Shown here: one piece after another, positions 48,016 to 57,916 of the stretch
How the letters are laid out: every line of letters starts with the position of its first letter
Position numbering within the stretch: the stretch's first letter is position 1
Assembly: GCA_963920765.1 (NCBI GenBank)
Contig: OY987247.1
Span: 1,798,001-1,862,000, forward strand
Origin: Ulota crispa
Taxonomy: Eukaryota; Streptophyta; Bryopsida; Orthotrichales; Orthotrichaceae
Length of the DNA: 64,000 nt
Direction of reading: 5' to 3'
Notes under the pieces: generated by a model
What the model was told of the DNA's origin: nothing
What the model saw: only the letters and a program-made list of their open reading frames with translations
Databases searched by the model: none
Program-made: the position numbers and the translations under genes

Positions 48016-48339
48016 AGGTAGTGTGCTCATAAACCGTCCATCAAAGGGCTGAAACTGAATTCTGGGGAGGTGAAAATTCTTGAATTATTTTCAGTAAATT
48101 TTCCTTGAAAGACAAGAAGAATTGACATCTAACCCAAGTTATTTCATATCTTTTGGAGTTTTGAGGAATTGGGTATGAAATTTTGAAGTGGAATGGCCAT
48201 AGGTCTCTAAAATTGCCCACCTCCTGAAATGTACACTCCTTGTACATTTTGAAAACCTATGAAAAAAGCATGTACAATAAGGGAACATTTGAGAAGGTGG
48301 ACAATTTTATTGCCTAGACGATTTATGAGCAAACTACCT
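48016..48339 (-). mobile_element. TA-flanked MITE, family R copy 3
   Basis: The ends AGGTAGTGTGCTCATAAACC and GATTTATGAGCAAACTACCT sit between TA dinucleotides. Compared with the copy at 49216-49541 the interior is reversed, so the element is inserted in the opposite orientation. Confidence 0.75.
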
Positions 48340-48761
48340 TAGCTTTTCTTCAAACCAAAAAATGGTTGAGTAGCATGGATGGCTACATTTTTTTTACAGA
48401 TGTAAAGTTGGATGCTTTCAAACTTTCATCAAAGTTAAACCTCATAATGGTTTTGTGATGAGTAGGGTGAGGCAACATCAAGTGGAACCCTGAAAACCCG
48501 TGCTCCTACTCTAAACCTGTGTATAAAAGTTGGCTAAATATTTTATATTTTTTCAAGAATTACTATAGGACAATTAGCCACACCAATTTTTGTGTAGCAA
48601 AAAAGCAATAATTAGCACAAAAATAATTTCATTGATGGAAATACACAAGTTGAAACTAATATCCTCTCTAAGCTGATATCAAATGTTGGTCCCAATGTAA
48701 GTCCCATATTTAATTTAATAAATATCTATGTTGTACACCTCCATGTAAGTTAATTATCTCC

Positions 48762-48995
48762 TTAACCCCTAAACGTCTGAGAGTGCCGATGCAACCAATA
48801 CAATACGGGGTATATTTCTTGTATTTGGAATGGATCCACACCTTTACTACATTTGAGACCAACAAAGAAGTTGGAATATAAATAAACATGGTTCTAGCGA
48901 GCTATTTGAGATCCCAAGTTAAAATTTCTTATTGGTAGCAAATGACAATTATAGGTCAGCATATATACTATGCCCTATGGACGTTTAATGGTTAA
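48762..48995 (-). mobile_element. TTAA-flanked MITE, family A copy 3 (inverted)
   Basis: TTAACCCCTAAACGTCTGAG forms one end and GGACGTTTAATGGTTAA the other, with TTAA intact on both sides. The interior is the reverse complement of the copies at 3680 and 37051. The three copies are nearly equal in length (234-237 bp), so they derive from one defined element. Confidence 0.7.
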
Positions 48996-49215
48996 ACCAA
49001 TATGAATCGACTTGTTTCAATTGCTTTAGTTTAGACAAACTCTATTGTAGGGTTGCAGTTCCATTGTATATCCGGTTATCTTCTTTTAAAAGGTTTCCGG
49101 ATTTTTTCCCCACATGGGGTTTTTTTTTTAAAGAGCTTGTGCATTCAAGCTTTGAATTAATAAAACGAAATACCGCGGTCCCGGTTTTTTTCCGTAAGGG
49201 GTTTTTTTTATTGTA

Positions 49216-49541
49216 AGGTAGTGTCCTCATAAACCGTCCAGGCATTACAATCGTCTACCTTCTCAAATGTTCTCTTATTGTACATGCTTTTTTTCATAAG
49301 TTTTCAAAATGTACAAGTAATGTACATTTGAAGATGTGGGTGGTTTTAGAGACTTGTGACCTTTTCACTTCAAAATTTCTTACCTAATTTCACAAAGCTT
49401 CAAAAAAATATGAAATAACTTGGGTTAGATGTCAGTTCTTCTTGTCTTTCAAATTTTTTTTACTGGAAAACAGTTCAAGAAGTTTCACCTCCCAAAATTC
49501 AGTTTCAGCCCTTAGATGGACAGTTTATGAGCACACTACCT
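49216..49541 (+). mobile_element. TA-flanked MITE, family R copy 4 (326 bp)
   Basis: The ends AGGTAGTGTCCTCATAAACC and CAGTTTATGAGCACACTACC are followed by T and a flanking TA. This is the best-preserved copy with 49216 orientation; it lies about 0.9 kb from copy 3 with a TTAA MITE between them. Confidence 0.75.
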
Positions 49542-50281
49542 TAGAGTTTCAATTAAGGCCATGCCTCAAGCACTCCCTTGAATTCAATATTTCACTAAAA
49601 TTCATCTTGGACTAAATGACTCAAAAAACCTTGTTTTTTTATGAAACAATTATGTTGTTTTACAAAAAAAGGTGAAAATAAAATTTTACCCCTTGTTTTG
49701 GAGTTGGTCAGTTTTATTTCCTTCCTAAATTTTAAGACAAAATTTGGATTTTGAATACAAATGTGAACTCAAAATTCCAAATTCAGTTTCTCGATGCTAG
49801 GTTTCCAAGCTCTTACATTTTCAAGCAAGTAAAAAATCAAAACTTTTCCACCCTGGCCCCACAAACAAGGTGTCAAAGTCATGCAGTCTAAAGTGAGCTT
49901 TAGTGTTCTCGGATTCTCAAGATTCGGTTGGATAAAAAGTAAAAGACTAGGACTTTTGACTCCATACCATGTCCAAAGATTCATTGAATTCTCAAAATTT
50001 GATTCTCTGAGAGGTTTAAAATTGGAATGTACATCTTTGCACTATGCTTCAAGTCTTGATCCACACCAAAATGCCCACATGACAACATTGTTTGAAAATT
50101 TTGATATCAAGGAAGTGAGACAGCTAGATTGCAAAATCTAAAATTTCGGAGTTTTCAACATCTTCTTGGCTCAAAACAATCAATATTTTAGTGTTCCTTT
50201 TTGCTTCTCTACAATGCAACATGTCAAAGTGTGCCTTTGGTGAACCTCCCCTATGGGTGCATCGATTATGAGATACTTTAA

Positions 50282-50693
50282 GGAAATTTACAAATGGGGA
50301 CACAAAAATGAAAAATATTACAAATAGAGGCATAATTTCAAAATAATTACAAATAGGAGCATAATTTCAAAAGAATTTGTATATTATTTTAACTTTTGTT
50401 AGTTTGGACAATGTTTGATTTAGATACATCACATTGAATGTAAGTTGATTTTCAAAAAAATTAAGAGTCTCTCCAAATCAAGCCTAAATAAAGAAATTTT
50501 AGTAAAGGGATGGCTTTTTCTTGGAGAGATTTCCAATTTTTTTGAAAGTTGGCTAACATTTAATGTGACGTATCATGTATCTAAATCAACCAATGTCCAA
50601 ACCAAAAACAATTACAAAGATATACAAATTATTTTGAAATTGTGCCTCTATTTGTAATACTTTCACTTTTGTGCCCCTCTTTGTAATTTCCCC
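50282..50693. mobile_element. Hairpin element with GGAAATT ends (about 412 bp)
   Basis: The left arm GGAAATTTACAAATGGGGAC, then ATTACAAATAGAGGCA, is mirrored on the right (TGCCTCTATTTGTAAT, then CTCTTTGTAATTTCC). The ends resemble those of Mutator-type hairpins, but no exact 9-bp duplication is visible. A second matched pair lies inside (TTTAGATACATCACATT and ATGTATCTAAATCAA). Confidence 0.5.
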
Positions 50694-51028
50694 GAGATTT
50701 TATGTTTGTTTTGGTTAATTCACTTGACAAATTTTTGTATTCTTATGATAGCAAGTGACACGGTGTACCAAAATCTCCATTTTACCATAAATAAGAATCG
50801 TTTGACATTTGGTGAATTCAATATGAGAATTTCTGTTTTATACAAATTGTATTGATTATGAGGTTCTTCTGTTTTTGTACAAAACTCCCTTCAAGCATCC
50901 TTTGTACGTAAATTTTCCTCATTGTATACAAATGGTGTTGTTTTGAAAGACATTACGCAAGGTTAAAGCAGTTTAAATTTAAAAAATAAAATAGAGACTC
51001 ATTAGTGCACAATAAATTTCTTACGTGC

Positions 51029-51119
51029 TTAACCCTTAAGCGCTAGGGGTCACCGTGGACACACACCCTCCATGTATGAGCGGGGACGGTTTTTGTCCCC
51101 GTGGTCCTTTAGGGGTTAA
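51029..51119. mobile_element. Short TTAA-flanked element, 91 bp
   Basis: It starts TTAACCCTTAAGCGCTAGGG and ends GTCCTTTAGGGGTTAA, with TTAA on both sides. Inside, CGGGGACGGTTTTTGTCCCCG forms a GC-rich hairpin, unusual in this AT-rich region. Confidence 0.55.
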
Positions 51120-52170
51120 GACATGCTTACAACTCAACCCCTAAGTGTTTTGTTAAGAAATTTTAACATGATTCCAATATGAAACCTTGAGCACATTCTC
51201 TAAAGTTTTGAAAAGTTGAACAAGTAACCACATAATTCAAACCGGTCCTTCTATTCCCAGCTACAAACCAAATGTTTAAAACCAATTTGATTTCAAATCC
51301 AAGTAAATTTACAAAATCCCCACTGTTGAGAATCTCATATTTGTCAATTTGGGCAGCAGTTCACAATATGGATTTTGGATTTTGACTTGATATTTTTCCA
51401 AAAAAATGATTCACCTATTGGCTGATCCCATGAGATTGTGTTTAGCTTTATTTGATAGAAAAAAAACTCCACAAATGGAAAAAAAACTCAAAAAGATATG
51501 GATGTTCAAAGTAACTAGATCCCACAAGCTCCTTACTTTAGAACTACAAATACCTTGTCCAATATAAGATAAGAAAAAGCACACATTGCCAAAATTCTCC
51601 CTTGTACAAGAGGGGTACATCAAGCTTACCAATTACCTATTTCAACCATTTAGTTTTTTTGGTGAAACATGGAGTATAATTGGAATCTTTTTGTTAAATT
51701 TTTTATCATTGCATCCTTATGCAATACCAAGCAAGTGCACAAAATTTCAATTCCTAAAAACCAAAACTCCATTTTTGGTGAATTGTTTTGTAAGAAATTC
51801 ATGGTTTTACATGATAATTTATTGAAAAAATTTGGTGAGGAATTTTTGAGATTTGATTTCACGGATATGTAGGAAACATCCATATGCACATCTTCCATGC
51901 TAAAAACAACCCCTGAAGTAAAAAAAACTTTATCTACAATAGATTCAATGAAACTTGTGATAGGCCCAAATTTTGTAAAATATATATTTTTCTATGTCAA
52001 TCAAATTTTGTTGTTCGACTCAAATATTGTAACTAAGTTTGTATCTCTAAGCATGATGTTTTGTTTACTTGATGAAAAGCTAGTTAAAAAATAAATATGT
52101 ATATTTTACAAAATTTGGGCCTATCACAAGTTTCATTGATTCTTTTGTAGATAAAGTTTTTGTTACTTAA

Positions 52171-52574
52171 CCCTTTAACGAGTGGTCGACCAATTCTTGG
52201 TCGATTTTGACTCTTTTCAATTTGTAGAGAGAGCATGCCAAGGAATTTGATGACGTGACAAAGGGGACGGGTCTGGGGAATTGGAAAGTGAAGAGTTTAG
52301 GACAATAATCATGCCAATCTGAGGTGGCATGTGGCTAAAGGGTTGAAAAAACTAAAAGAGTACTGGCTGAAAATACACCAATAAATGCAAAGAAATGGCC
52401 ATAATAACTAAAGAGTGAGCATAATTCATGATGCATAACACTAAATGTTGCAATATACTTCCATCTGTACGGTCAGATCTGTAATAGACATCTATATTCA
52501 ATAATCCTAAAATGTCCCCCAAATGGAAATACAAAGGATTGCCCACCCCCAAATCAACCATGGTCGTTAAAGGG
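52171..52574. mobile_element. TTAA-flanked element J nested in K (404 bp)
   Basis: The ends are CCCTTTAACGAGTGGTCGAC and, reverse-complemented from the right, CCCTTTAACGACCATGGTTG. TTAA lies at 52167-52170 and again at 52575-52578. The opposite arm of K carries the equivalent uninterrupted site, ACTTCAGGGG against ACTTAAGGGG here, showing that J was added precisely with duplication of TTAA. Non-coding. Confidence 0.8.
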
Positions 52575-52742
52575 TTAAGGGGTTTTTTTTAGCATGGAAG
52601 ATGTGCGTATGGATGTTTCCTACATATCCATGGATTCAAATCTCAAAAATTCATCACCAAATTTTTTCAATAAATTATCATGTAAAACCATGAATTTCTT
52701 ACAAAACATTTCACCAAAAATGGAGTTTTGGTTTTTTGGTAG

Positions 52743-53459
52743 TTGCAAGAAACACGTCACAGTTTTGTGTCAAAACCCTTCAAAAAAGTAGTATTATGTA
52801 ATACCTATGAGCTTTTGAAATAATTTTAAAAAAATAAAAATAAAATATGGACAATTTGTAAAGCCCTTAAAATAGCATACTCATGAAAATTCAGACCTAG
52901 AAAAAAATTATTCTAAAAGTTATGCACAAAACAAAATCACCAACAAAAATCCAATTACTTTCTTGTTTTTTAGAAAATAGTAAAAATTCTCAAAAAGTTA
53001 AAAAAAAAAAAAAAAAAAAAGCCATTTTGGTCCATTGTGAAGAGCATGACTAATGCAAATCATTTTTCAAGAATGTTTGTTCCCAAACCCTAATGCTTGT
53101 CCAATGGATGCCCACTTTGAGGGAAAGTGGAGGGCATATAATTTACAAACTCCTCAGCAAATCCATGTAATATTCAATGATGAACAACTCCCCAAGTTTG
53201 TGACATCAAATTCCTTTTTTTCGCCTCAATGCAGTACTAAAAACCCACAAAATAGCCAAAGTAGACATATTATTGGAATCCATTTAAAACTAGCAAATGA
53301 TTTTTAAAAAAACCCAAAAAAACACAATAGGTCAATAATTTCAATGTGAACCTTCCTCTAAATTTTCACATGAAGAGAAGTTAGTAAGCAAAAGATAAAC
53401 CCCTAAAACCACATACCATACAGCAAGGGGACAGAAAGCAGGACAAGTATTTCTTGCAA
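52743..53459. mobile_element. Second insertion nested in K (about 717 bp), class unknown
   Basis: The inverted ends TTGCAAGAAACAC and GTATTTCTTGCAA enclose AT-rich DNA containing a run of 21 A residues (53000-53020). It splits the right arm of K within the site corresponding to GGTTTTTAGGAATT in the left arm. No clean target duplication is evident. An 84-codon frame inside has no known domain. Confidence 0.5.
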
Positions 53460-54870
53460 TCACCCTTTTAGGAATTGAAATTTTGTGCACTTGCTTGGTA
53501 TTGCATAAGGATGCAATGATAAAAAATTTAACAAAAAGATTCCAATTATACTCCATGTTTCACCAAAAAAATTGAATGGTTGAAATAGGCAATTGGTAAG
53601 CTTGATGTATCCTGCCTCTACAATACAAGACATGGAAGCACCCATCCCATCTGCTCTCTAAGCAGCTTCCTTTGATTGCCCAAGGACATTCTTCTCCTAA
53701 TTGTTGAAAAAACAAAAAAAAATCCATATTCCTTGTAGAATTTAGAGCAAAGCAGGCACTTCAAACTAACAACAAGCCAATCATCTTTTTTGTTGGACTA
53801 GATACTCCATTTGCACTTGAGTGGTAGACCAAAATTGGAGCTCAAAATGCCTCTTTTGTCTACCTTCACAGCTCCAAGCACCCCCTTTGGCCATGTTGGG
53901 CTTTTTAGACGCTTAGGGGTTAAGCAATTTTCCTAGTTAATATGCAAACTGGGTAACTCTAATTTCTTACTACAAATAATTAGAAATATTGAAGAACTGT
54001 TCCTTAAATAGTGTTGAGTTAGGGCCTAGCTAAAAATAAGCAAAATAGTATCTTTGCAATTTCCACCTTTGGCGCTTGCTATGCTACGCATTCACTATTA
54101 GAATTTTGTTAGGATTTTCACATGTTAGATAGAATGTGATATTAAAAAATTTGGGATGTGATATTACAGAGGCCAACATGATATTAGTAGTATGATAAGA
54201 ACTATGGGTTGGCCCATTCCCCTACACAAATTCATGCAATCTATTTTATAAAGCTTCATGTGTCAATTAGTCACGCAATATAATTCTTTATGAATATTAG
54301 AAGTTCAATATTCTCTATTATAAAGCATTGGGTGTAAGGTATTGAGTGCATGTTAGTTACCAAAAATTTGAAATTTAGAAAGGGGGAGAGAGAAAAGATA
54401 GGGAAAGGGAGGGCAAAAAAATCATAGCAAAGCACGTACTAGGCATACTTGTATATATGAATTACTTATTCCCAATCGTTTTGTGTCTCAAAGAAGAGAT
54501 GCTACGCGTCTTATAAAAAATATCCCATAGTATGAAATGTTAATGGATTCCAAATTATCTAGTCTACTATACGTTTTTTTAATTTTCCTTTACCCTATTA
54601 TTGTGCATACTTATTGCAATGAATATCTAACTCTTGCAAAATGAAAGTTTTCATAACACAATAGCACATTAATTGTCCATGCATGCATACGGAAATAGTG
54701 AGAGTGAAACTAGTGTTGCTTGTTGGTTTCTATTTAGATTTTTTTTTTTTTTTTTGTCTTTGGTTCTTTACGACCTCTAAACGTATTCATTGTTGAACAA
54801 TATTATGCTAAAATTGATATGATTCGGACTGAAACTTTCAGAGTAAATGCAGGATATGACTTTCTTGCTG

Positions 54871-54985
54871 TACTCGTGTGCTAAGTTGGTTGAGAATTGG
54901 CTATGCCAGTTTGAACCAGTTTCAGGTATTTACTCTTTAGTAGCAAAATCTTAAGACCCAGGGATATGAATCCTGGCCTCAGTTG
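54871..54985 (+). repeat. tRNA-derived SINE relic
   Basis: GTGCTAAGTTGGTTGAGA resembles a tRNA D-arm/A box, and GGGATATGAATCCTGG resembles a T-arm/B box about 80 nt downstream. The wider spacing suggests an insertion or intron. It is unlikely to be a functional tRNA. Confidence 0.35.
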
Positions 54986-55194
54986 CACCCTCTTGTTGCC
55001 TTCCCTTGGCTGGGGTGATTACCACATCTCTTGCAATTCTAGCATAACCGCTTACTCAGAGTATCTTCCTACTCCTGTTGGACACAAGTTCAAGGATTAT
55101 TTATATTACGGTGCAAGCCAGCATAAAGCAACAAAGACCTAACCATATGAGTTTTTCATTATGCCCCTCAGTAAGTTGAAACTCTTTGTAACTA

Positions 55195-55583
55195 AGGCAA
55201 AAGCATCCATAGTCAACAACATCTCATATCCAACTAATAGGGTGCACTATTTTCAATATCAAATTTTATAAATGCGTTGGAATGCGTTCTTTTGTCCTTT
55301 TCAAGGTTGGAACCGCTTAAGTCATGCCACGTGTCCCAACATGAAGTAGGAAGTAATGAGTGGAAAGTAGTTTGGCTAGTATTGGAATTGCATAAGCCTA
55401 AAGGTCCAAAGCAAATTTGGACTCCCAAAATTCACAGTAATTTTAGTTTTGCAAATAAAATTATGAAAAATTTGCAATCCCAATATTTTTTATCTTCCTA
55501 CATAATGAAAATACTTGTTGCCTCAAACTCTTTGCATTTTGTTGCAAAATTGCTTAAGTTATTGGGTATGGGGGCTTCCACTT
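55195..55583 (+). mobile_element. TA-flanked MITE, family S copy 3 (about 389 bp)
   Basis: The left end AGGCAAAAGCATCCATAG and the right end GGGGGCTTCCACTT are diverged complements of the family S terminus (AGGTGGAAGCACCCAT), with TA on each side. An open frame of 103 codons overlaps it without recognisable content. Confidence 0.5.
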
Positions 55584-55677
55584 TATAAGCAAGAAGGTTT
55601 TAGAATAAAAATTACAAAAACAGATTTGAATTATCATTTGCCCAGCAAAAGTTATGAGCATTCAAAGTTGGCAACTA

Positions 55678-56258
55678 CTCCCTCTGTCCCACTATAAAGC
55701 TCCAAATTAGGCATAGTTCTTGTCCCACTAAAAAGTGCCCTTTTGCTAATTTCAATTGTTTAGAAAGCGTTTGTCATGTTCAATGATCTCATGGGGGCAA
55801 GTTAAGCAATTAGAGAGCATTCCTCTCCTAACAAGCTTGGCATTGTGCATATGAGTACCATTGTTGCTACTAATCTTTAAATCATCAATAATGAGGAGCT
55901 AGCAACATGCACAAATATGGTACTTTTTGCATGGAATTTGGGTGCCCAAATGGCAACATCAAAGCTGGAGATTTTGCATACATTTAGTAGATGGTATATA
56001 GATTCTAGAATGCATGTGTCATTGGTACAAAGACTAAAATAATGAGGAGTTGGCATCATTCACAAACTATGTACAAATATGATATTTTCAACATGGAATT
56101 TGGCTGCTCAACCGGTGGCTTTAAAGATCAAAGATTTGCATACACCTAGCAGATTAGTTACTTATTTTGAAAGGCATGTGTCAATAGAAAAATTATTGAA
56201 AATACAGTTTATCCCTCATGGAGAAGTTTTTTGGAGATTTATAATGGGACAGAGGGAG
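55678..56258. mobile_element. Stowaway-type MITE (581 bp)
   Basis: The left end CTCCCTCTGTCCCACTATAA and the right end TTATAATGGGACAGAGGGAG match the classic plant Stowaway/mariner terminus, and TA flanks both sides (55676-55677 and 56259-56260). At 581 bp it is longer than typical Stowaways. Non-coding; a mariner-type transposase would be supplied elsewhere. Confidence 0.85.
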
Positions 56259-57888
56259 TATTAAACATTTTGGCCAATAATTTGTTGATTTATGGTGTCT
56301 TGCACTATATAAAAGAGTTGATGTCTATTTGTCACAAAAAAAAATTAAAAACTTCTATTAACATCAAAAGTTAAAAATATTCTATTACAAAGCATTGGAT
56401 GTCAAGCATTGAGTATTTATCCACACCCAAAATTTGAAATTAGGGTGTAAGGAGAGGAAAAAAGCAAGGAATGGGAGGTGAAAAATGCAAAGCGCAAGCA
56501 TTCAGCATTAGTAAGCAAGCAGTATTAGTATGTCAAAAAATTCAATTAAACATAATAAATGTCACATTATAATTAGTTACAAGTATGCCTTGCAAAGAGT
56601 TGCCTTTTTAAAACATTTCAACAACTTTTCACTCTCCCTTTTCTTTTTTTTTTCCTCTTCCTTTTCCTTTTTTAAATTTCAAAATTTGGGTGATAGATAG
56701 ACACCTACTGCATGATACCTAATGCTTTATAATTGAAAGTTTTGAAAATTTGGTGCTAATAGAAAATTCCAAATATTGCGAGAGACAAACAACCCACACT
56801 TAATAGCATAGATAGAAAGAAGATAGATAGATAGACCATTCATGTAATTATGAACTTTTTGTGTCCTTTAAACATTGGAAAATTGACTAGTATTTTGAGT
56901 AAGTCTATGTCAATGTTATGCATGCATTATATGATTTGGATGTATATTTTCCCATGTTTTGTAAGAATATCTATGTTTTGCAAGCATCTTGTATTATTTT
57001 GAAAATCAAAGGAGTTTCTTAATTATTGCTTATTGACTTTGGATAGTCCATATTGAGTTGAATGTGTCATAGTAAGTTGTGTGCATCACATGATCATAGA
57101 GCCTTGAATAGATCTATGGATGAGGATTAAGTTGGATGTGTTTGGGATACATAGCATAACCAATTCATCACCACTTTGAGACTCCATTGACAATCTAGTG
57201 CATTATTGCAATGCATGTCAATCCAAAACTACTTTGATCAAAGACTCTAATGAGCTATAGTGCAAAACCCCACAAACCAACAAATAATTGACTAAAAGTG
57301 TCAAAGAGTTGCTGACTTTGGATGTCAATAACTTTTTTGGCAAACTATAGATCCAATGTGTTTTTATAACTTTTATTCTAAAAGCTTCTTGCTTATAGTT
57401 ACAAAGAGTTTCAACTTATTGAGGGGTGCTATAAACAACTCATATGGTTGTTAGGTTTTTGTTGGTTTATGATGTCTTGCAGAATAATATCACTTCTTCA
57501 AGTCCATCAAAAATGTAAAAGATTTGCAAACAATCTATGCCCATTTAAAAAAAATCAACACCAATATTACATTCTAACATGTGTTGCCCAAAAATTGGTT
57601 AGTTTTCTCAACTTTTGAATTACTCTCAACATACTTCTACTCCCAAGTAGTACTTGCTCTTTATTATATGCTTTTCTAAACAAAATATCAAGTAAACATG
57701 CAAATTTTGTATATGAACATTTTATCTAATATCCATAACAATATTCAACAATAGAGATACACTTGAAGGTTGAAACGAAAAATGGACATGTAGGCAATGG
57801 ATTTTACCCCTTCATTTTATCAACTCTCTTGTTGCTATTTTCTCATGTCATTCTTATATTGACCTACAGGGTACCTTCCTACTACTAC
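56259..57888. other. AT-rich DNA with dispersed repeats
   Basis: It contains purine-rich repeat copies at about 56377-56500 and 56630-56765 (inverted), a short GATA run near 56820-56837, and dispersed repeat CC copy 2 at 57245-57500. No gene is recognised. Confidence 0.45.
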
Positions 57889-57916
57889 TTAACCCTTGAA
57901 CGTCAAAGGTTTTTCA
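57889..57916 (+). mobile_element. Solitary TTAA-element terminus
   Basis: TTAACCCTTGAACGTCAAAG matches the left end of the 63252 element (TTAACCCCTGAACGTCTC). No partner end is visible downstream, so the copy is probably truncated. Confidence 0.35.

Larger units (their letters stand above)
51134..53923. mobile_element. Composite TTAA-type element K with a long internal inverted repeat
   Basis: The left end is TCAACCCCTAAGTGTTTTG. The right end, reverse-complemented, is TTAACCCCTAAGCGTCTAAA. Inside is an inverted repeat whose left arm (about 51600-51985) and right arm (about 52095-53640) correspond for several hundred bases. The right arm is interrupted by two further elements (52171-52574 and about 52743-53459). 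Without them K would be about 1.65 kb. Frames of 60-80 codons in the arms show no known domain. Confidence 0.5.

Noticed and set aside
51650-51898. Open frames in the arms of the long inverted repeat as a transposase
   Set aside because: The frames are short, mirrored in both arms by the inverted repeat, and show no catalytic motif.
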